Shown in pieces: positions 32,715 to 41,871 of a stretch of DNA of 64,000 nt. Position 1 is the stretch's first letter. Each line of letters opens with the position of its first letter. The translations under genes were made by a program, and so were the position numbers. The notes under the pieces were generated by a model. It saw only the letters and a list, made by a program, of their open reading frames with translations. It had not been told where the DNA came from and did not search any database. This DNA is from Oscarella lobularis (lineage: Eukaryota; Porifera; Homoscleromorpha; Homosclerophorida; Oscarellidae): contig NC_089189.1 in the NCBI RefSeq assembly GCF_947507565.1, positions 1,054,001-1,118,000 on the forward strand. Direction: 5' to 3'.

Positions 32715-33765
32715 ATGAAATTCAGCCGTATACTGTCCTACGTGAAGACCTTCTTCATCACTCTTCTACGCGGCGGACCGACTCCTTCGGACCCTGTCCC
32801 TGTCCCTGTCCCTGCCCCTGACCCTGAGCTATCTCTCGCGGATCTTCTAGATGCCGTCACGGACATCAAGCAGCAACTCCTCAAACTCTCCCGAGATCTC
32901 ATCGATGAAGCGGTGATCGCACTTCTCGAGAGGTACGAGGGTCTCGCTCTCAGCGTCCTCAGGTTGTCGAGAGAGGCCGCTAAAATGCAAGGAGTCCTGA
33001 GTGCGTGCAAAGAAGACATGACGTCACTAGTGGAGACAACAGAACGCTATTTTTCTGCCTTGGAGACATTTGGCCTCCACTTCGCCAAGACAAAAACAGT
33101 CAGCCTATCGACGAGAATTCGAGAAGACAACAATTTGAATTGCCTCGTCGACTGGCTCGACAATCTGAGCACCGATCTGCAAAAAGCCCTGAACGCCAAT
33201 AGAGATTTCGATGTCGTCTATCAAAGACTGCAGGCCAATTGCCTCATTAGCCTTCACAAATGCACGGCATTGCACGACGAAGCTGTCGAGAGAGAGGCAC
33301 AAGTCAAAAGGTACGGGAGGGGTTGGGTGCTGCTTGCCGTGGTGACGGTCGTCTCGCCTATACTGGGAGTACTGTCCATTGCCAAGGCGGCGATAGGCGG
33401 CGTCGCTCGTTGCCGGCGCGCACGCTCTCGCTGCTCTACACTTGGCAGAGCTGTGCAAGCTCTTTACAGCTCTCGGGGATCAGTTTACGGTTTTGCACCG
33501 CGCTGCAGGCGAGCTGAGCGGCATTTTGCTCGGCCTCAATCCCGTCGTCACTCGTTGCCGGAATCTCGTTGCCAACATGATTCCCACGGTGACGACGACG
33601 CATCGCATGTCTGAGATGAATGCCGATGAGCGAATGAGGCTCTGCGAGAACTTGATCGACCTCGGCTTGAGCGGCGAATCGTTCTCCATGCGCATTGGAA
33701 GGGCAAGGAGGAGAGTCCGGGAGGCGGTCGATGAAGTGAAACGCGCCATCGCTTCGTCTCAATGA
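32715..33765 (+). pseudogene. Helix / hydrophobic hairpin / helix protein gene, broken by one frameshift
   Basis: From ATG 32715 the frame encodes MKFSRILSYVKTFFITLLRG, a VPVPVP linker, then about 150 residues of amphipathic helix. A hydrophobic stretch follows (WVLLAVVTVVSPILGVLSIA, residues about 210-232). At about 33400-33420 the frame breaks. The homologous continuation (helical, ending DEVKRAIASSQ) lies in another frame and runs to the stop at 33763-33765. The decayed paralogue at 57394-58126 carries extra bases at this point, which supports a deletion here. The layout of long helix, hydrophobic hairpin and long helix recalls alpha-helical pore-forming proteins of the ClyA/Hbl type. That is topology only; I see no sequence match. 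The break may be real, strain-specific or a sequencing error. Confidence 0.6.
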
Positions 33766-34101
33766 ATGACAAGCCTGAGTAGTGTCGTCCGAATTATATC
33801 TGCATGTGCTGAAGAAGAGTTGGGTTATGGAGCTTGAATGAACCTGTTTGTTATTGAGACTGCATGCATTTGTTACAGTTGCGTTTCCGTAATAGTTCGT
33901 TGATTCTAAAAATAAATCTATATACCATGAGATCTAGATTTTAATTAAACCGTCTATTGAAGCAAGGTCCTCAACCCAGACTCAATTGAATCTGTGAAAA
34001 TGGAACGAAAAACTAGCTCAAAAACTGCCAGCAGACGTGCACATCAAGCTATAATATACTACTGCATATAGCCCGAGTCGGGAATAAATCATACCCTCGT
34101 C
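33766..34101. other. Intergenic region between the helical gene and the EGF array
   Basis: AT-rich 3' flanks of two converging genes. The last 130 bp (CAAAAACTGCCAGCAGACGTGCACATCA and neighbours) are shared with the 3' flanks of the other EGF-array genes (near 35280, 36595, 37950 and 40370). They therefore belong to the EGF gene's 3' untranslated region. No other feature seen. Confidence 0.5.
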
Positions 34102-34932
34102 TTACTGCGGCACAACCTCGTTAGCGATGAGCCCCATTACGCCAGATCCAGAGCGACGGCGTCGACGTCGACGTCTATACAGCACCAGGCCAAAAACGAT
34201 GACGACGACGACGATAATGACAAAGAAGACAACGCCTCCACTAATGAGTCCAATAACCATCGCTCTTCCGCTGCCACCGGAGGTGCAGTAAATTCCACTA
34301 TAGCCACTATAGCACACACACGTACTCCCTCTGCAGTACCCATTCTCGCAGTCGCCGCCGAGACAGTCGTTCCTGTCGCAGAACGTTCCACTGTAGCCAC
34401 TGTCGCAGACGCACGCACCGGTCGCCTCGCTGCAGCGTCCATTGCTGCAGTTCATTCCGGCGCACGGATCCGGCGGCTTGCACGTGACGTCGATCTTGAA
34501 CAGCAAATTGCACGTCTCCGAACTGCTAGTGCAGTAGATCACGGTATACACGGGTCCGACTGGAGCGGGATAGTGGATCGATCCGCTGTGAAAGCATGTG
34601 TGGGCGTGGTCCGGGCCCGTCTCGCCGATGGCGAAGTAATCGTACTTCTGCCCGTTCGCGTACTTATCGTAGTTCGTTTTGTTCATGACCGTGACTTTGA
34701 AACCGTCGCCGTTATTGTCTGCGCCGGTGACGATCAGCGACGTGATTATCGGCGTGTTCGTCGCATCGCAGGCGTATTCCTGATGCGTGTAGTGAGATGT
34801 TTTGACTGATAGTAATTGGCATTCGAACGCATTCTTGCAGTCATTTCTGCAAGCGATGTCGGCGGCCCGCGTCGCGGTGAAGACAGCGAGGAAAATGACC
34901 TCGAAAAACATGCCGTAACAGAAAACGCGCAT
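34102..34932 (-). CDS. EGF-array type I membrane protein 1 (2 EGF repeats, 276 aa)
   Basis: Intronless frame from ATG 34932. Signal peptide (second Met at residue 8: MFFEVIFLAVFTATRAA), then the family's N-terminal domain of about 150 residues with DNNGDGFKVTVMNKTNYDKY, GPDHAHTCFHSG and YTVIYCTSSSETCNL. Two EGF-like modules of tenascin/teneurin type follow (CSNGRCSEATGACVCDSGYS and the next). A transmembrane helix (about residues 225-250), eight arginines in a row and the tail GLIANEVVPQ complete it. It is the most diverged of the five array members and has the longest basic stretch. A cell-surface adhesion or receptor role is likely; ligand unknown. Confidence 0.88.
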   Translation of the reverse strand: MRVFCYGMFFEVIFLAVFTATRAADIACRNDCKNAFECQLLSVKTSHYTHQEYACDATNTPIITSLIVTGADNNGDGFKVTVMNKTNYDKYANGQKYDYFAIGETGPDHAHTCFHSGSIHYPAPVGPVYTVIYCTSSSETCNLLFKIDVTCKPPDPCAGMNCSNGRCSEATGACVCDSGYSGTFCDRNDCLGGDCENGYCRGSTCVCYSGYSGIYCTSGGSGRAMVIGLISGGVVFFVIIVVVVIVFGLVLYRRRRRRRRSGSGVMGLIANEVVPQ

Positions 34933-35119
34933 GCGCGCACACCACGTGCATTGCAGAAATTCTGCTCCACGCTCCTTGCGTTTTTATAGGAGAGTAATGT
35001 ATTGTTTTCACTTGTGTTGTGATTAGACGCCGTGCGAAGGCGAAAATAACAGCTATGCGAATTGCAATATATAGATAGCACGCGCACGTGATGTCGTGTG
35101 GTTGCACGGCGCTGGTTCT

Positions 35120-35211
35120 ATTACACCGGAGGTTACTCATTGCCAAGATGTTCCCGTATTCTGTCCTATGTGAAGACCTTCTTCATCACTTTTCTACGCG
35201 GCGGACCTACC
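35120..35211 (+). pseudogene. 5' fragment of the helical-hairpin gene
   Basis: TTACACCGGAGG through CTACGCGGCGGACC matches the TATA-proximal leader and first 20 codons of the gene at 32715 (ATACTGTCCTACGTGAAGAC there, ATTCTGTCCTATGTGAAGAC here). After 35211 the sequence becomes the 3' flank of the neighbouring EGF gene. The start region is altered (AAGATGTTCCCG, frame lost). Confidence 0.85.
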
Positions 35212-35378
35212 GTGACTCTTGCATTACCCAAACTCAACCGATTCTGTGAAAACAATAAAAATAAAAAAAGACAACTAGCTCAAAAACTTCCAGCAGACGT
35301 GCACATCAAACGACAACTGCAAAACGCAAAAGCATACCTGCACATAGCCCGGGTTGGGGATAAATCCTACCCCTGGTC

Positions 35379-36173
35379 TTACTGCGGAGTGACCTCATTG
35401 ACGAGCTCTATGTCGCCAGAGCGACGGCGTCGACGTCTGTACAGCACGACCACAACGACGACGACGACGATAATGATAAGTAAGGCAACGCCTCCACAAA
35501 TGAGTCCAATTACCAACGGTTTGCCAGGATCACTAGAAAAAGGGTTGTACGTGTAGTAATTGCAGTAAATTCCACTGTAGCCGCTGTAGCAGACACACGT
35601 ATCCAAATCGCAATGCCCATTGTCGCAGTTGCTGGAGCAGTCGTTCTGGTCACAGTACGTTCCACTGTAGCCGCTATTGCAGATGCAACGACCCGAACTG
35701 CAGTGTCCATTGTTGCAGTTCACTCCGGCGCACGCCGATCGGCACGTGACGTCGACTTCGTACCTCAGATGACACGTTTCCAAAATATTAGTGCAGTAGA
35801 TCACCAGATAGAGGTATCCAGCTGGAGCGGAATGCTCAATGTCTCCGCTGCGAAAGCACGTGTAGCTATGATCCGGGCCCGTCCCACTGATGTCGAAGTA
35901 ACTGTATAGTTGCCCCTTCCTGTATTTATCGTAGTTCGTTTGGTCCATGAGAGTGACTTTGAAGCCGTCGCCGTCGCTGTCGGCGTCGGTGACGGTCACC
36001 GAAGTGATCAACGGCGTGGTCGCACCGTTGCAAGTGTATCCAGGCGCCTGGTAGCTAGATGCGCCGACCGAGAGCGAGTTGCAACCCGTGCAGTAGCTAC
36101 TGCAAGAGCTGTCGGCGACGACTGACGTCGTAGCGAAGGCGAAAATGAGAGCGAAAATGACTGTGAGAAGCAT
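35379..36173 (-). CDS. EGF-array type I membrane protein 2 (2 EGF repeats, 264 aa)
   Basis: Intronless frame from ATG 36173 with signal peptide MLLTVIFALIFAFATTSVVA. The family N-terminal domain has paired Cys (CSSYCTGC) and the core DSDGDGFKVTLMDQTNYDKY, then GPDHSYTCFRSG. There are two EGF repeats (CNNGHCSSGRCICNSGYSG and CDNGHCDLDTCVCYSGYSG). A transmembrane helix (GLICGGVALLIIIVVVVVVV), RRRRRR and the tail ELVNEVTPQ follow. The tail is almost the same in all five proteins and ends at the C terminus, so it may bind an intracellular partner; inference only. Confidence 0.9.
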   Translation of the reverse strand: MLLTVIFALIFAFATTSVVADSSCSSYCTGCNSLSVGASSYQAPGYTCNGATTPLITSVTVTDADSDGDGFKVTLMDQTNYDKYRKGQLYSYFDISGTGPDHSYTCFRSGDIEHSAPAGYLYLVIYCTNILETCHLRYEVDVTCRSACAGVNCNNGHCSSGRCICNSGYSGTYCDQNDCSSNCDNGHCDLDTCVCYSGYSGIYCNYYTYNPFSSDPGKPLVIGLICGGVALLIIIVVVVVVVVLYRRRRRRSGDIELVNEVTPQ

Positions 36174-36700
36174 GTGGCGTAAACCAGGAAAACGAGAAGT
36201 CTAGTACGCATGCACGCACATGCGTGGCGCCACGGCGAAAATTTTCGCTCACGCTGTTACACGCACGTGGGACTGTAGTGAATTAGTAGGTCAGCTAAAC
36301 TTCTGTGTTTAGCTAAGCATGGCCTACGACCTACAGGCAGATGCCTATTTGTATCTCAGAACCAACAGCTAGCGTTGCAATGCTTACTTCTTTTGCTCCT
36401 CGTAAGGCATCACGTGCGTCGTAATAACCCATAAACAATGGAATATGTCTGAAAATTGGTTCTTAGTCTTACTAACATCAAGCAGGCTTCAAACCTAAAC
36501 CTTCCGTTTGCTGATGTCTGGGCGGCTCTTGCAATCGCGAGCCAAAACGGGACTTGAACTCAAGTTCTATTAGAATCTAATGACGACTAGCTCATAAAAC
36601 AACAGACGTGCACATCAGACTACAACTGCAAAGCAAACGCGGACTCAAAATCAACGCCAGTGATGGAGTAAAGCCTGAGTCGTGGCTAAATGAAACCCTC
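36174..36700. other. EGF-array spacer
   Basis: Promoter of EGF gene 2 and 3' flank of EGF gene 3. The block around 36420-36600 (CCATAAACAATG, GGCTTCAAACC, GGGCGGCTCTTGCAATCG, GACTTGAACTCAAG) recurs near 37790-37940 and 40205-40350. It is part of the tandemly duplicated unit. No gene seen. Confidence 0.55.
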
Positions 36701-37546
36701 TTACTGTGGCGTGACCTCGTTAGCGACGAGCTCTATTCCGCCGGAGCGACGACGACGTCGACGCCTGTACAGCACGACCCCAACGACGACGACGATAACG
36801 AGAAACAAGGCAATGGCTCCACAAATGAGTCCAAGCACCCACGGTCTTCCTTTTTCGTCACTAGAAATATGGGCATGGTAAGTGCATGTGGTCCCACTGC
36901 AGCTTGGGTCGTTCTCAGAACGGTCACAGAACGTTCCAGTATAGCCGTTGTCACAGATACAGGAACCTCCAACGCAGTTTCCGTTGTTGCACTTGCCGAG
37001 ACAGTCGTTCTGGTCGCAGTACGTCCCACTGTAGCCGCTGTCGCAGGTGCACAAGCCCACGCTGCAACGCCCATTGTTGCAGTTCACTCCGGCGCACGGA
37101 TCCGCCGACTTGCACGTGATGTCGACTTTGTACTGCAGATGACACGTCTCCAAACTATTCGTGCAGTAGATTACCGCATATACGGTTCCAGGTGGAACGG
37201 AATAGCTAACATCTCCGCTGTGAAAGCACGTGTAGGAATGATCCGGACCCGTCCCACTGATGTCGAAGTAACTGTATCCTTGCCCCTTCGCGTATTTATC
37301 GTAGTTCGTTTTGTCCATGAGAGTGATTTTGAAGCCATCGCCGTCGTTGTCTGCGTCGGTGACGTCTATCGAAGTGATTAACGGCGTGGCTGACGCGTCG
37401 TTGCAAGTGTAGTATTCCGCCAGGTAGCCGGATGCTCCGACCGATGCCGGCTTGCAACCCGTGCAGACGTTACTGCAAGAGCCGTCGGCGACGACTGACG
37501 TCGTAGCGAAGGCGAAAATGACAGCGAAAGTGACTGTGAGAAACAT
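36701..37546 (-). CDS. EGF-array type I membrane protein 3 (2 EGF repeats, 281 aa)
   Basis: Intronless frame from ATG 37546 with signal peptide MFLTVTFAVIFAFATTSVVA. N-terminal domain with CSNVCTGC, DNDGDGFKITLMDKTNYDKY and GPDHSYTCFHSGDV. Two EGF repeats (CNNGRCSVGLCTCDSGYSG, CNNGNCVGGSCICDNGYTG) are followed by a longer membrane-proximal stretch with one Cys pair (SCSGTTC) not seen in its neighbours. Transmembrane helix, RRRRRRR and tail IELVANEVTPQ. Shares its 5' leader (ATG preceded by ...GTTGACGCCAC) with gene 2, consistent with recent duplication. Confidence 0.9.
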   Translation of the reverse strand: MFLTVTFAVIFAFATTSVVADGSCSNVCTGCKPASVGASGYLAEYYTCNDASATPLITSIDVTDADNDGDGFKITLMDKTNYDKYAKGQGYSYFDISGTGPDHSYTCFHSGDVSYSVPPGTVYAVIYCTNSLETCHLQYKVDITCKSADPCAGVNCNNGRCSVGLCTCDSGYSGTYCDQNDCLGKCNNGNCVGGSCICDNGYTGTFCDRSENDPSCSGTTCTYHAHISSDEKGRPWVLGLICGAIALFLVIVVVVGVVLYRRRRRRRSGGIELVANEVTPQ

Positions 37547-38044
37547 GTGGCGTCAACCAGGAAATGGGAAGTCTAGTACGCATGCACGCACGTGCGTGGC
37601 GCCCACGGCGAAAATTCCGCTCACGCTGTTACACGCTTGTGGGAGTGTAGTGTATTAGTCGTCAGCTAAACTTTTTGTGCATGCATATGGCTACCTAAAA
37701 TTGAGGCAGATGCGTAAATCTAATCCCTATGGCATGCGATGCTTACCTCCTTTGCCCCTCGTAAGACATCAACGTTCGCTGTAGTAATCCATAAACAATG
37801 AAATCTGTCAAAAAATATCGGTTCTGATAAACATCAAGTAGGCTTCAAGCCTTCCTTTTGCTGATGATTTGGGTTGTCTGGGCGGCTCTTGCAATCGAGA
37901 GCGAAAACGCGAATTGAACTCAAGCCCTAATGACGACAAGCTCAGAAAACAGCAGACGTGCACATCAGACTACAACTGCAAAGCAAACGCAGACTTGATC
38001 AGCGCTAGTGATGTACTATGGTCATAGGTAAAAATTAAACCTTC
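37547..38044. other. EGF-array spacer
   Basis: Promoter of EGF gene 3 (CGCATGCACGCACGTGCGTGGCG near 37578-37600, also present before gene 2) and 3' flank of EGF gene 4. Homologous to the other spacers of the array. No separate gene seen. Confidence 0.55.
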
Positions 38045-39553
38045 TTACTGCGTGACCTCGTTAGGGAGGAGGAGCTCTATTCCATCGGAGCGACGACGTC
38101 GACGCTTGTACAGCACGACCCCAACGACAACGACAATAATGAGAAAGAAGGCAATGCCTCCACAAATGAGTCCAATCAGCAACGGTTCGCCAATGTGCGA
38201 GTAGTAAATGCAGTACGTTCCACTGTAGCCGCTATTGCAGATACACTTACCCCCACTGCAGTCCCCATTCTCGCAGTTGTCAAAACAGTCGTTCTGGTCA
38301 CAGAACGTTCCACTGTAGCCGCTCTTGCAGATGCATGTATCTCCACTACAGTGCCCATTCTTGCAACTGCTAGAACAGCTTTTCTGTTCACAGTACGTTC
38401 CACTGTAGCCGCTCTTGCAGATGCATGTATCTCCACTACAGTGCCCATTCTTGCAACTGCTGGAACAGTTTTTCTGCTCACAGTACGTTCCCCTGTAGCC
38501 GCTGTTGCAGATGCACGTAACCCCACTGCAGTGCCCATTCTTGCAGTTGCTGAGACAGTCGTTCTGGTCACAGTACGTCCCATTGTAGCCGCTGTCGCAG
38601 ATACACGTACCCCCACTGCAGTGCCCATTCTTGCAGTTCTCGAGACAGTAGTTCTGGTCACAGTACGTTCCGCTGTAGCCGCTGTTGCAGATACACGTAA
38701 CCCCACTGCAGTGCCCATTCTTGCAGTTGCTAAGACAGTCGTTTCGGTCACAGTACGTTCCACTGTAGCCGCCGTCACAGATGCACACAGCCCCACTGCA
38801 GTGTCCCTTGTCGCAGTGGCTGAGACAGTCGTTTTGATCACAGTGCGTGCCACTGTAGCCACTGTCGCAGATACACGAACCTCCAATGCACGTGCCATGG
38901 TCGCACTTGAGACAGACGCTCTGGTTACAGTACGTTCCACTGTAGCCGCGGTTGCAGATACACGAACCTCCAATACAGGTGCCATTCTCGCACTTGCTGA
39001 GACAGTCGCTCTGGTTGCAGTACATTCCACTGTAGCCGCTGTCGCAGATACACGAACCCCCACTGCAGTTCCCATTGTTGCAGTTCACTCCGGCGCACGG
39101 ATCTGCTGACTTGCACGTGATGTCGACTTTGTACTGCAAACGACATGTTTTTACAGAATTCCGGCAGTAAATCACGGTATACACGGGTCCAACTGGAGCG
39201 GAATAGCTAATTGCTCCGGTGTGAAAGCATGTGTGGGAAAGATAGGGACTCGTCCCACTGATGCCGAAGAAATTGTAAGCTTGCGCGTTCGTGTACTTTT
39301 CGTAGTTCGCTTTGTCCATGAGAAAGACGTTGAAGTGATCGCTGTCGCCAACTGTGTCGACGACGTCCACCGAAGTGATTATCGGCGTGGCCGTCGCATT
39401 TTTGCAAGTGTCGTAGCGCGACGTGTAGTTGGCTGCTGGGACCGATAGCAAATGGCAACCCTGACCTTTGCAGGTATAACTGCAAGGGGTGTCCGCAACG
39501 ACTGACGTCGTAGCGAAGGCACAAATTGCAGCGAAGATGACTGTGAGAAGCAT
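38045..39553 (-). CDS. EGF-array type I membrane protein 4 (10 EGF repeats, 502 aa)
   Basis: Intronless frame from ATG 39553. Signal peptide MLLTVIFAAICAFATTSVVA, then the family N-terminal domain (CSYTCKGQGC, DKANYEKYTNAQAYNFFGI; the DGD motif of the others is changed to GDSDHFNVFLMD). Ten EGF-like repeats follow, each about 30 residues with the pattern CxxxCxxGxCxxxxCxCxxGYxGxxC. Repeats 8 and 9 are almost identical in DNA. A transmembrane helix (GLICGGIAFFLIIVVVVGVV), KRRRRR and the tail IELLLPNEVTQ complete it. The roughly 90-bp repeats explain long open frames on the opposite strand here. Expansion from 2 to 10 EGF modules points to unequal crossing-over. A 73-bp foldback element sits a few bases upstream of the start codon. 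Confidence 0.92.
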   Translation of the reverse strand: MLLTVIFAAICAFATTSVVADTPCSYTCKGQGCHLLSVPAANYTSRYDTCKNATATPIITSVDVVDTVGDSDHFNVFLMDKANYEKYTNAQAYNFFGISGTSPYLSHTCFHTGAISYSAPVGPVYTVIYCRNSVKTCRLQYKVDITCKSADPCAGVNCNNGNCSGGSCICDSGYSGMYCNQSDCLSKCENGTCIGGSCICNRGYSGTYCNQSVCLKCDHGTCIGGSCICDSGYSGTHCDQNDCLSHCDKGHCSGAVCICDGGYSGTYCDRNDCLSNCKNGHCSGVTCICNSGYSGTYCDQNYCLENCKNGHCSGGTCICDSGYNGTYCDQNDCLSNCKNGHCSGVTCICNSGYRGTYCEQKNCSSSCKNGHCSGDTCICKSGYSGTYCEQKSCSSSCKNGHCSGDTCICKSGYSGTFCDQNDCFDNCENGDCSGGKCICNSGYSGTYCIYYSHIGEPLLIGLICGGIAFFLIIVVVVGVVLYKRRRRRSDGIELLLPNEVTQ

Positions 39554-39566
39554 GTGGCGTTTTAGC

Positions 39567-39639
39567 TAGCCTCGATACTCCAGACCCTCTCGCCAACCAC
39601 ACCCCCCTTAACGCGCGAGGGTCTGGAGTATCGAGGCTA
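39567..39639. mobile_element. 73-bp palindromic MITE-like element with 9-bp target duplication
   Basis: Perfect 23-bp terminal inverted repeats (TAGCCTCGATACTCCAGACC...) occupy 39567-39589 and 39617-39639 around a 27-bp loop. The element is flanked on both sides by CGTTTTAGC (39558-39566 and 39640-39648), a 9-bp direct repeat that looks like a target-site duplication. 9-bp duplications are typical of Mutator-like elements. Paralogous promoters at 36174, 37547 and 41711 lack it. It lies in the 5' leader of EGF gene 4. Confidence 0.85.
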
Positions 39640-39648
39640 CGTTTTAGC

Positions 39649-40465
39649 GAGCCAGAAGTGTAGCGCGCGTGAGCACGCCCACCCCTACGTCACGTGAAAC
39701 TCCTAAATGATAAAGATTTGTAATAGCTGTTCAAATCAATAAAAACTCATCGTGATTGCCAGGTAATCTATTAGACTTCCGAATAATCACTGATTCTTCC
39801 GCTGCTGCATATACGAGAGACGTACAGGTTCCAGTGCTTACAGAATGAAATTTGTCTCTCAATCAACTATTTGATAACCCTATCTAGACCTAAAACCGTC
39901 TATTGAAGAATCCTTGAAGAGGTAAGCCGCGGCGACGTCAATTTCAATCTTGCAGCCAGGAGACCCGAAACGCGGTTTCAATTCTGTGAAGATATAATGC
40001 ATCACAACAGACAACTACGCTGCTACACGCTTGTGGGAGTGTAGTGCATTACTGTAGTTGTCAGCTAAACTGTTGCATATGGCTATACCTACGACCTACA
40101 AAAAAATGGAGGCAGATGCCTATTCGTATCTCAGAACCAACAGCTAGCTTATATTGCATGCAATGCTTACTTCCTTTGACCCTCGTAAGGCATCAACGTG
40201 CGCCGTAATAATCCATAAACAATGAAATCTGTCTGAAAATTGGTTCTTACTAACATCAAGTAGGCTTCAAACCTAAACCTTCCGTTTGCTGATGTCTGGG
40301 CGGCTCTTGCAATCGCGAGCCAAAACGGGACTTGAACTCAAGTTCTAATGACGACTAGCTCATAAAACAGCAGTCGTGCACATCAGACTACAACTGCAAA
40401 GCAAACGCAGACTCAATCAGCGCTAGTCATGTAATGGAGGTAAATCATAGGCAAGTCAAACCTTC
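39649..40465. other. EGF-array spacer
   Basis: Upstream region of EGF gene 4 and 3' flank of EGF gene 5. The second half (from about 40020, CTACACGCTTGTGGGAGTGTAGTGCATTA) parallels the spacers at 37630 and 36260. A TCACGTGAAA E-box-like site lies at about 39691-39700. No gene seen. Confidence 0.5.
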
Positions 40466-41710
40466 TTACTGCGTGACCTCGTTAGCAAGGAGGAGATCTA
40501 TTCCATCGGAGTGACGACGTCGACGCCTGTACAGCGCGACCCCAAGGACGACGGCGACGATGACGATAATGACAAACAAGGCAATGCCTCCACAAATGAG
40601 TCCAATCGCCAACGGTTTGCCAGAAAAGTCAATGTGCGAGTAGGAATCGCAGTACGTTCCACTGTAGCCGCTGTTGCAGATACACGTACCCCCACTGCAG
40701 AGCCCATTGTTGCAGTTGCTGAAACAATCGTTCTGGTCACAGAACGTTCCACTGTAGCCGTTGCTACAGTTACATGAACCTCCAACGCAATTTCCATTGT
40801 TGCAGTTGCCGAAACAGTCGTTCTGGTCACAGTACGTTCCGCTGTAGCCGCTGTCGCAGATACACGTACCCCCACTGCAGTGCCCATTGATGCAGTTGCT
40901 GAGACAGTCGTTCTGGTCACAGTACGTTCCACTGTAGCCGCTGTTGCAGATACACGTACCCCCATTGCAGTGCCCATTATTGCAGTTGCTGGGACAGTCG
41001 TTCTGGTCACAGTGCGTTCCGCTGTAGCCGTTGTCGCAGATGCACAAACTCCCACTGCAGTGCCCATTGTAGCAGTTGCCAAAACAGTCGTTCTGGTCAC
41101 AATACGTTCCACTGTAGCCACTGTTGCAGATACACGTACCCCCACTGCAGTGCCCATTGATGCAGTTGCTGAGACAGTCGTTCTGGTCACAGTACGTTCC
41201 GCTGTAGCCGCTGTTGCAGATGCAACTACCGAAGCTGCAGTAGCCGTTGTTGCAGTTCATTCCGGTGCACGGATCCGCCGACCGACACGCGACGTCGACT
41301 TTGTACTGCAAATTGCACGTCTCCAAAAAATTAGTGCAGTGAATCACGATATAGACTGGACCAACTGGAGCGGAATAGCTAATTTGTCCGCTGTGAAAAC
41401 ATGTGTAGGCACTATTCGGACCCGTTCCACTGATCGAGAAGTAGCTGTATCCTTGCCCTTGCGCGTATTTATCGTAGTTTGCTTTGTCCATGAGAGTAAC
41501 TCTAAAACTATCGCCGTCGTTATCTGCGTCGATGACGTCCACCGACGTGATTATGGGCGTGGCCGTCTCATCCTCGCAGGTGACGGAGTATGCCTCATCG
41601 ATGGACGCTCCAACTGACGCCGAGTTGCAACCCGAGCAGTAACTGCTGCAAGAGCTGTCGGCGACGGCTGGGGCCGCGGCAAAGGCGAAAATGACTGCCA
41701 ACAACAGCAT
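40466..41710 (-). CDS. EGF-array type I membrane protein 5 (7 EGF repeats, 414 aa)
   Basis: Intronless frame from ATG 41710. Signal peptide MLLLAVIFAFAAAPAVA, N-terminal domain with CSSYCSGC, DNDGDSFRVTLMDKANYDKY, TCFHSGQI and YIVIHCTNFLETCNLQYKVD. Seven EGF-like repeats follow (typical unit CLSNCINGHCSGGTCICNSG), several nearly identical to one another. Then come a transmembrane helix (residues about 360-385, GLICGGIALFVIIVIVAVVL), RRRRR and the tail LLLANEVTQ. Head-to-head with the intact sulfatase gene, 267 bp apart. Confidence 0.92.
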   Translation of the reverse strand: MLLLAVIFAFAAAPAVADSSCSSYCSGCNSASVGASIDEAYSVTCEDETATPIITSVDVIDADNDGDSFRVTLMDKANYDKYAQGQGYSYFSISGTGPNSAYTCFHSGQISYSAPVGPVYIVIHCTNFLETCNLQYKVDVACRSADPCTGMNCNNGYCSFGSCICNSGYSGTYCDQNDCLSNCINGHCSGGTCICNSGYSGTYCDQNDCFGNCYNGHCSGSLCICDNGYSGTHCDQNDCPSNCNNGHCNGGTCICNSGYSGTYCDQNDCLSNCINGHCSGGTCICDSGYSGTYCDQNDCFGNCNNGNCVGGSCNCSNGYSGTFCDQNDCFSNCNNGLCSGGTCICNSGYSGTYCDSYSHIDFSGKPLAIGLICGGIALFVIIVIVAVVLGVALYRRRRRHSDGIDLLLANEVTQ

Positions 41711-41871
41711 GGCGTAAGCAGGAAAACGTATAGTGCGCGTGCGTGCATCGTGTTGTTTACGGAAACTTCGCGAAAATTGATTTTAGTACTATCGTTCACC
41801 CAGATCAGTCCTGATTAAGACAGGTTCTGTTTAGTTAGCCGACTCTACTTAATGGATATCTAATGCCTTTG

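Noticed and set aside
33420-33614. Alternative C terminus of the helical protein as read in the first frame
   Set aside because: The last 65 codons of that frame are Arg/Cys/His-rich and unrelated to the paralogue, whereas another frame matches it; the first-frame tail is a frameshift product.
36535-36565. tRNA or tRNA-derived SINE (minus strand, GTTCAAGTC like a B box)
   Set aside because: The motif recurs in the EGF spacers at about 37915 and 40335, but no acceptor, anticodon or D-arm structure surrounds it. It is part of the duplicated spacer.
38176-39109. Long open frames (about 300 codons) overlapping EGF gene 4, one in another minus-strand frame and one on the plus strand
   Set aside because: They arise because about 90-bp EGF repeats lack stops in several frames. 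The products are Val/Thr/Ala repeats without a domain, and the third frame gives perfect EGF cysteines.
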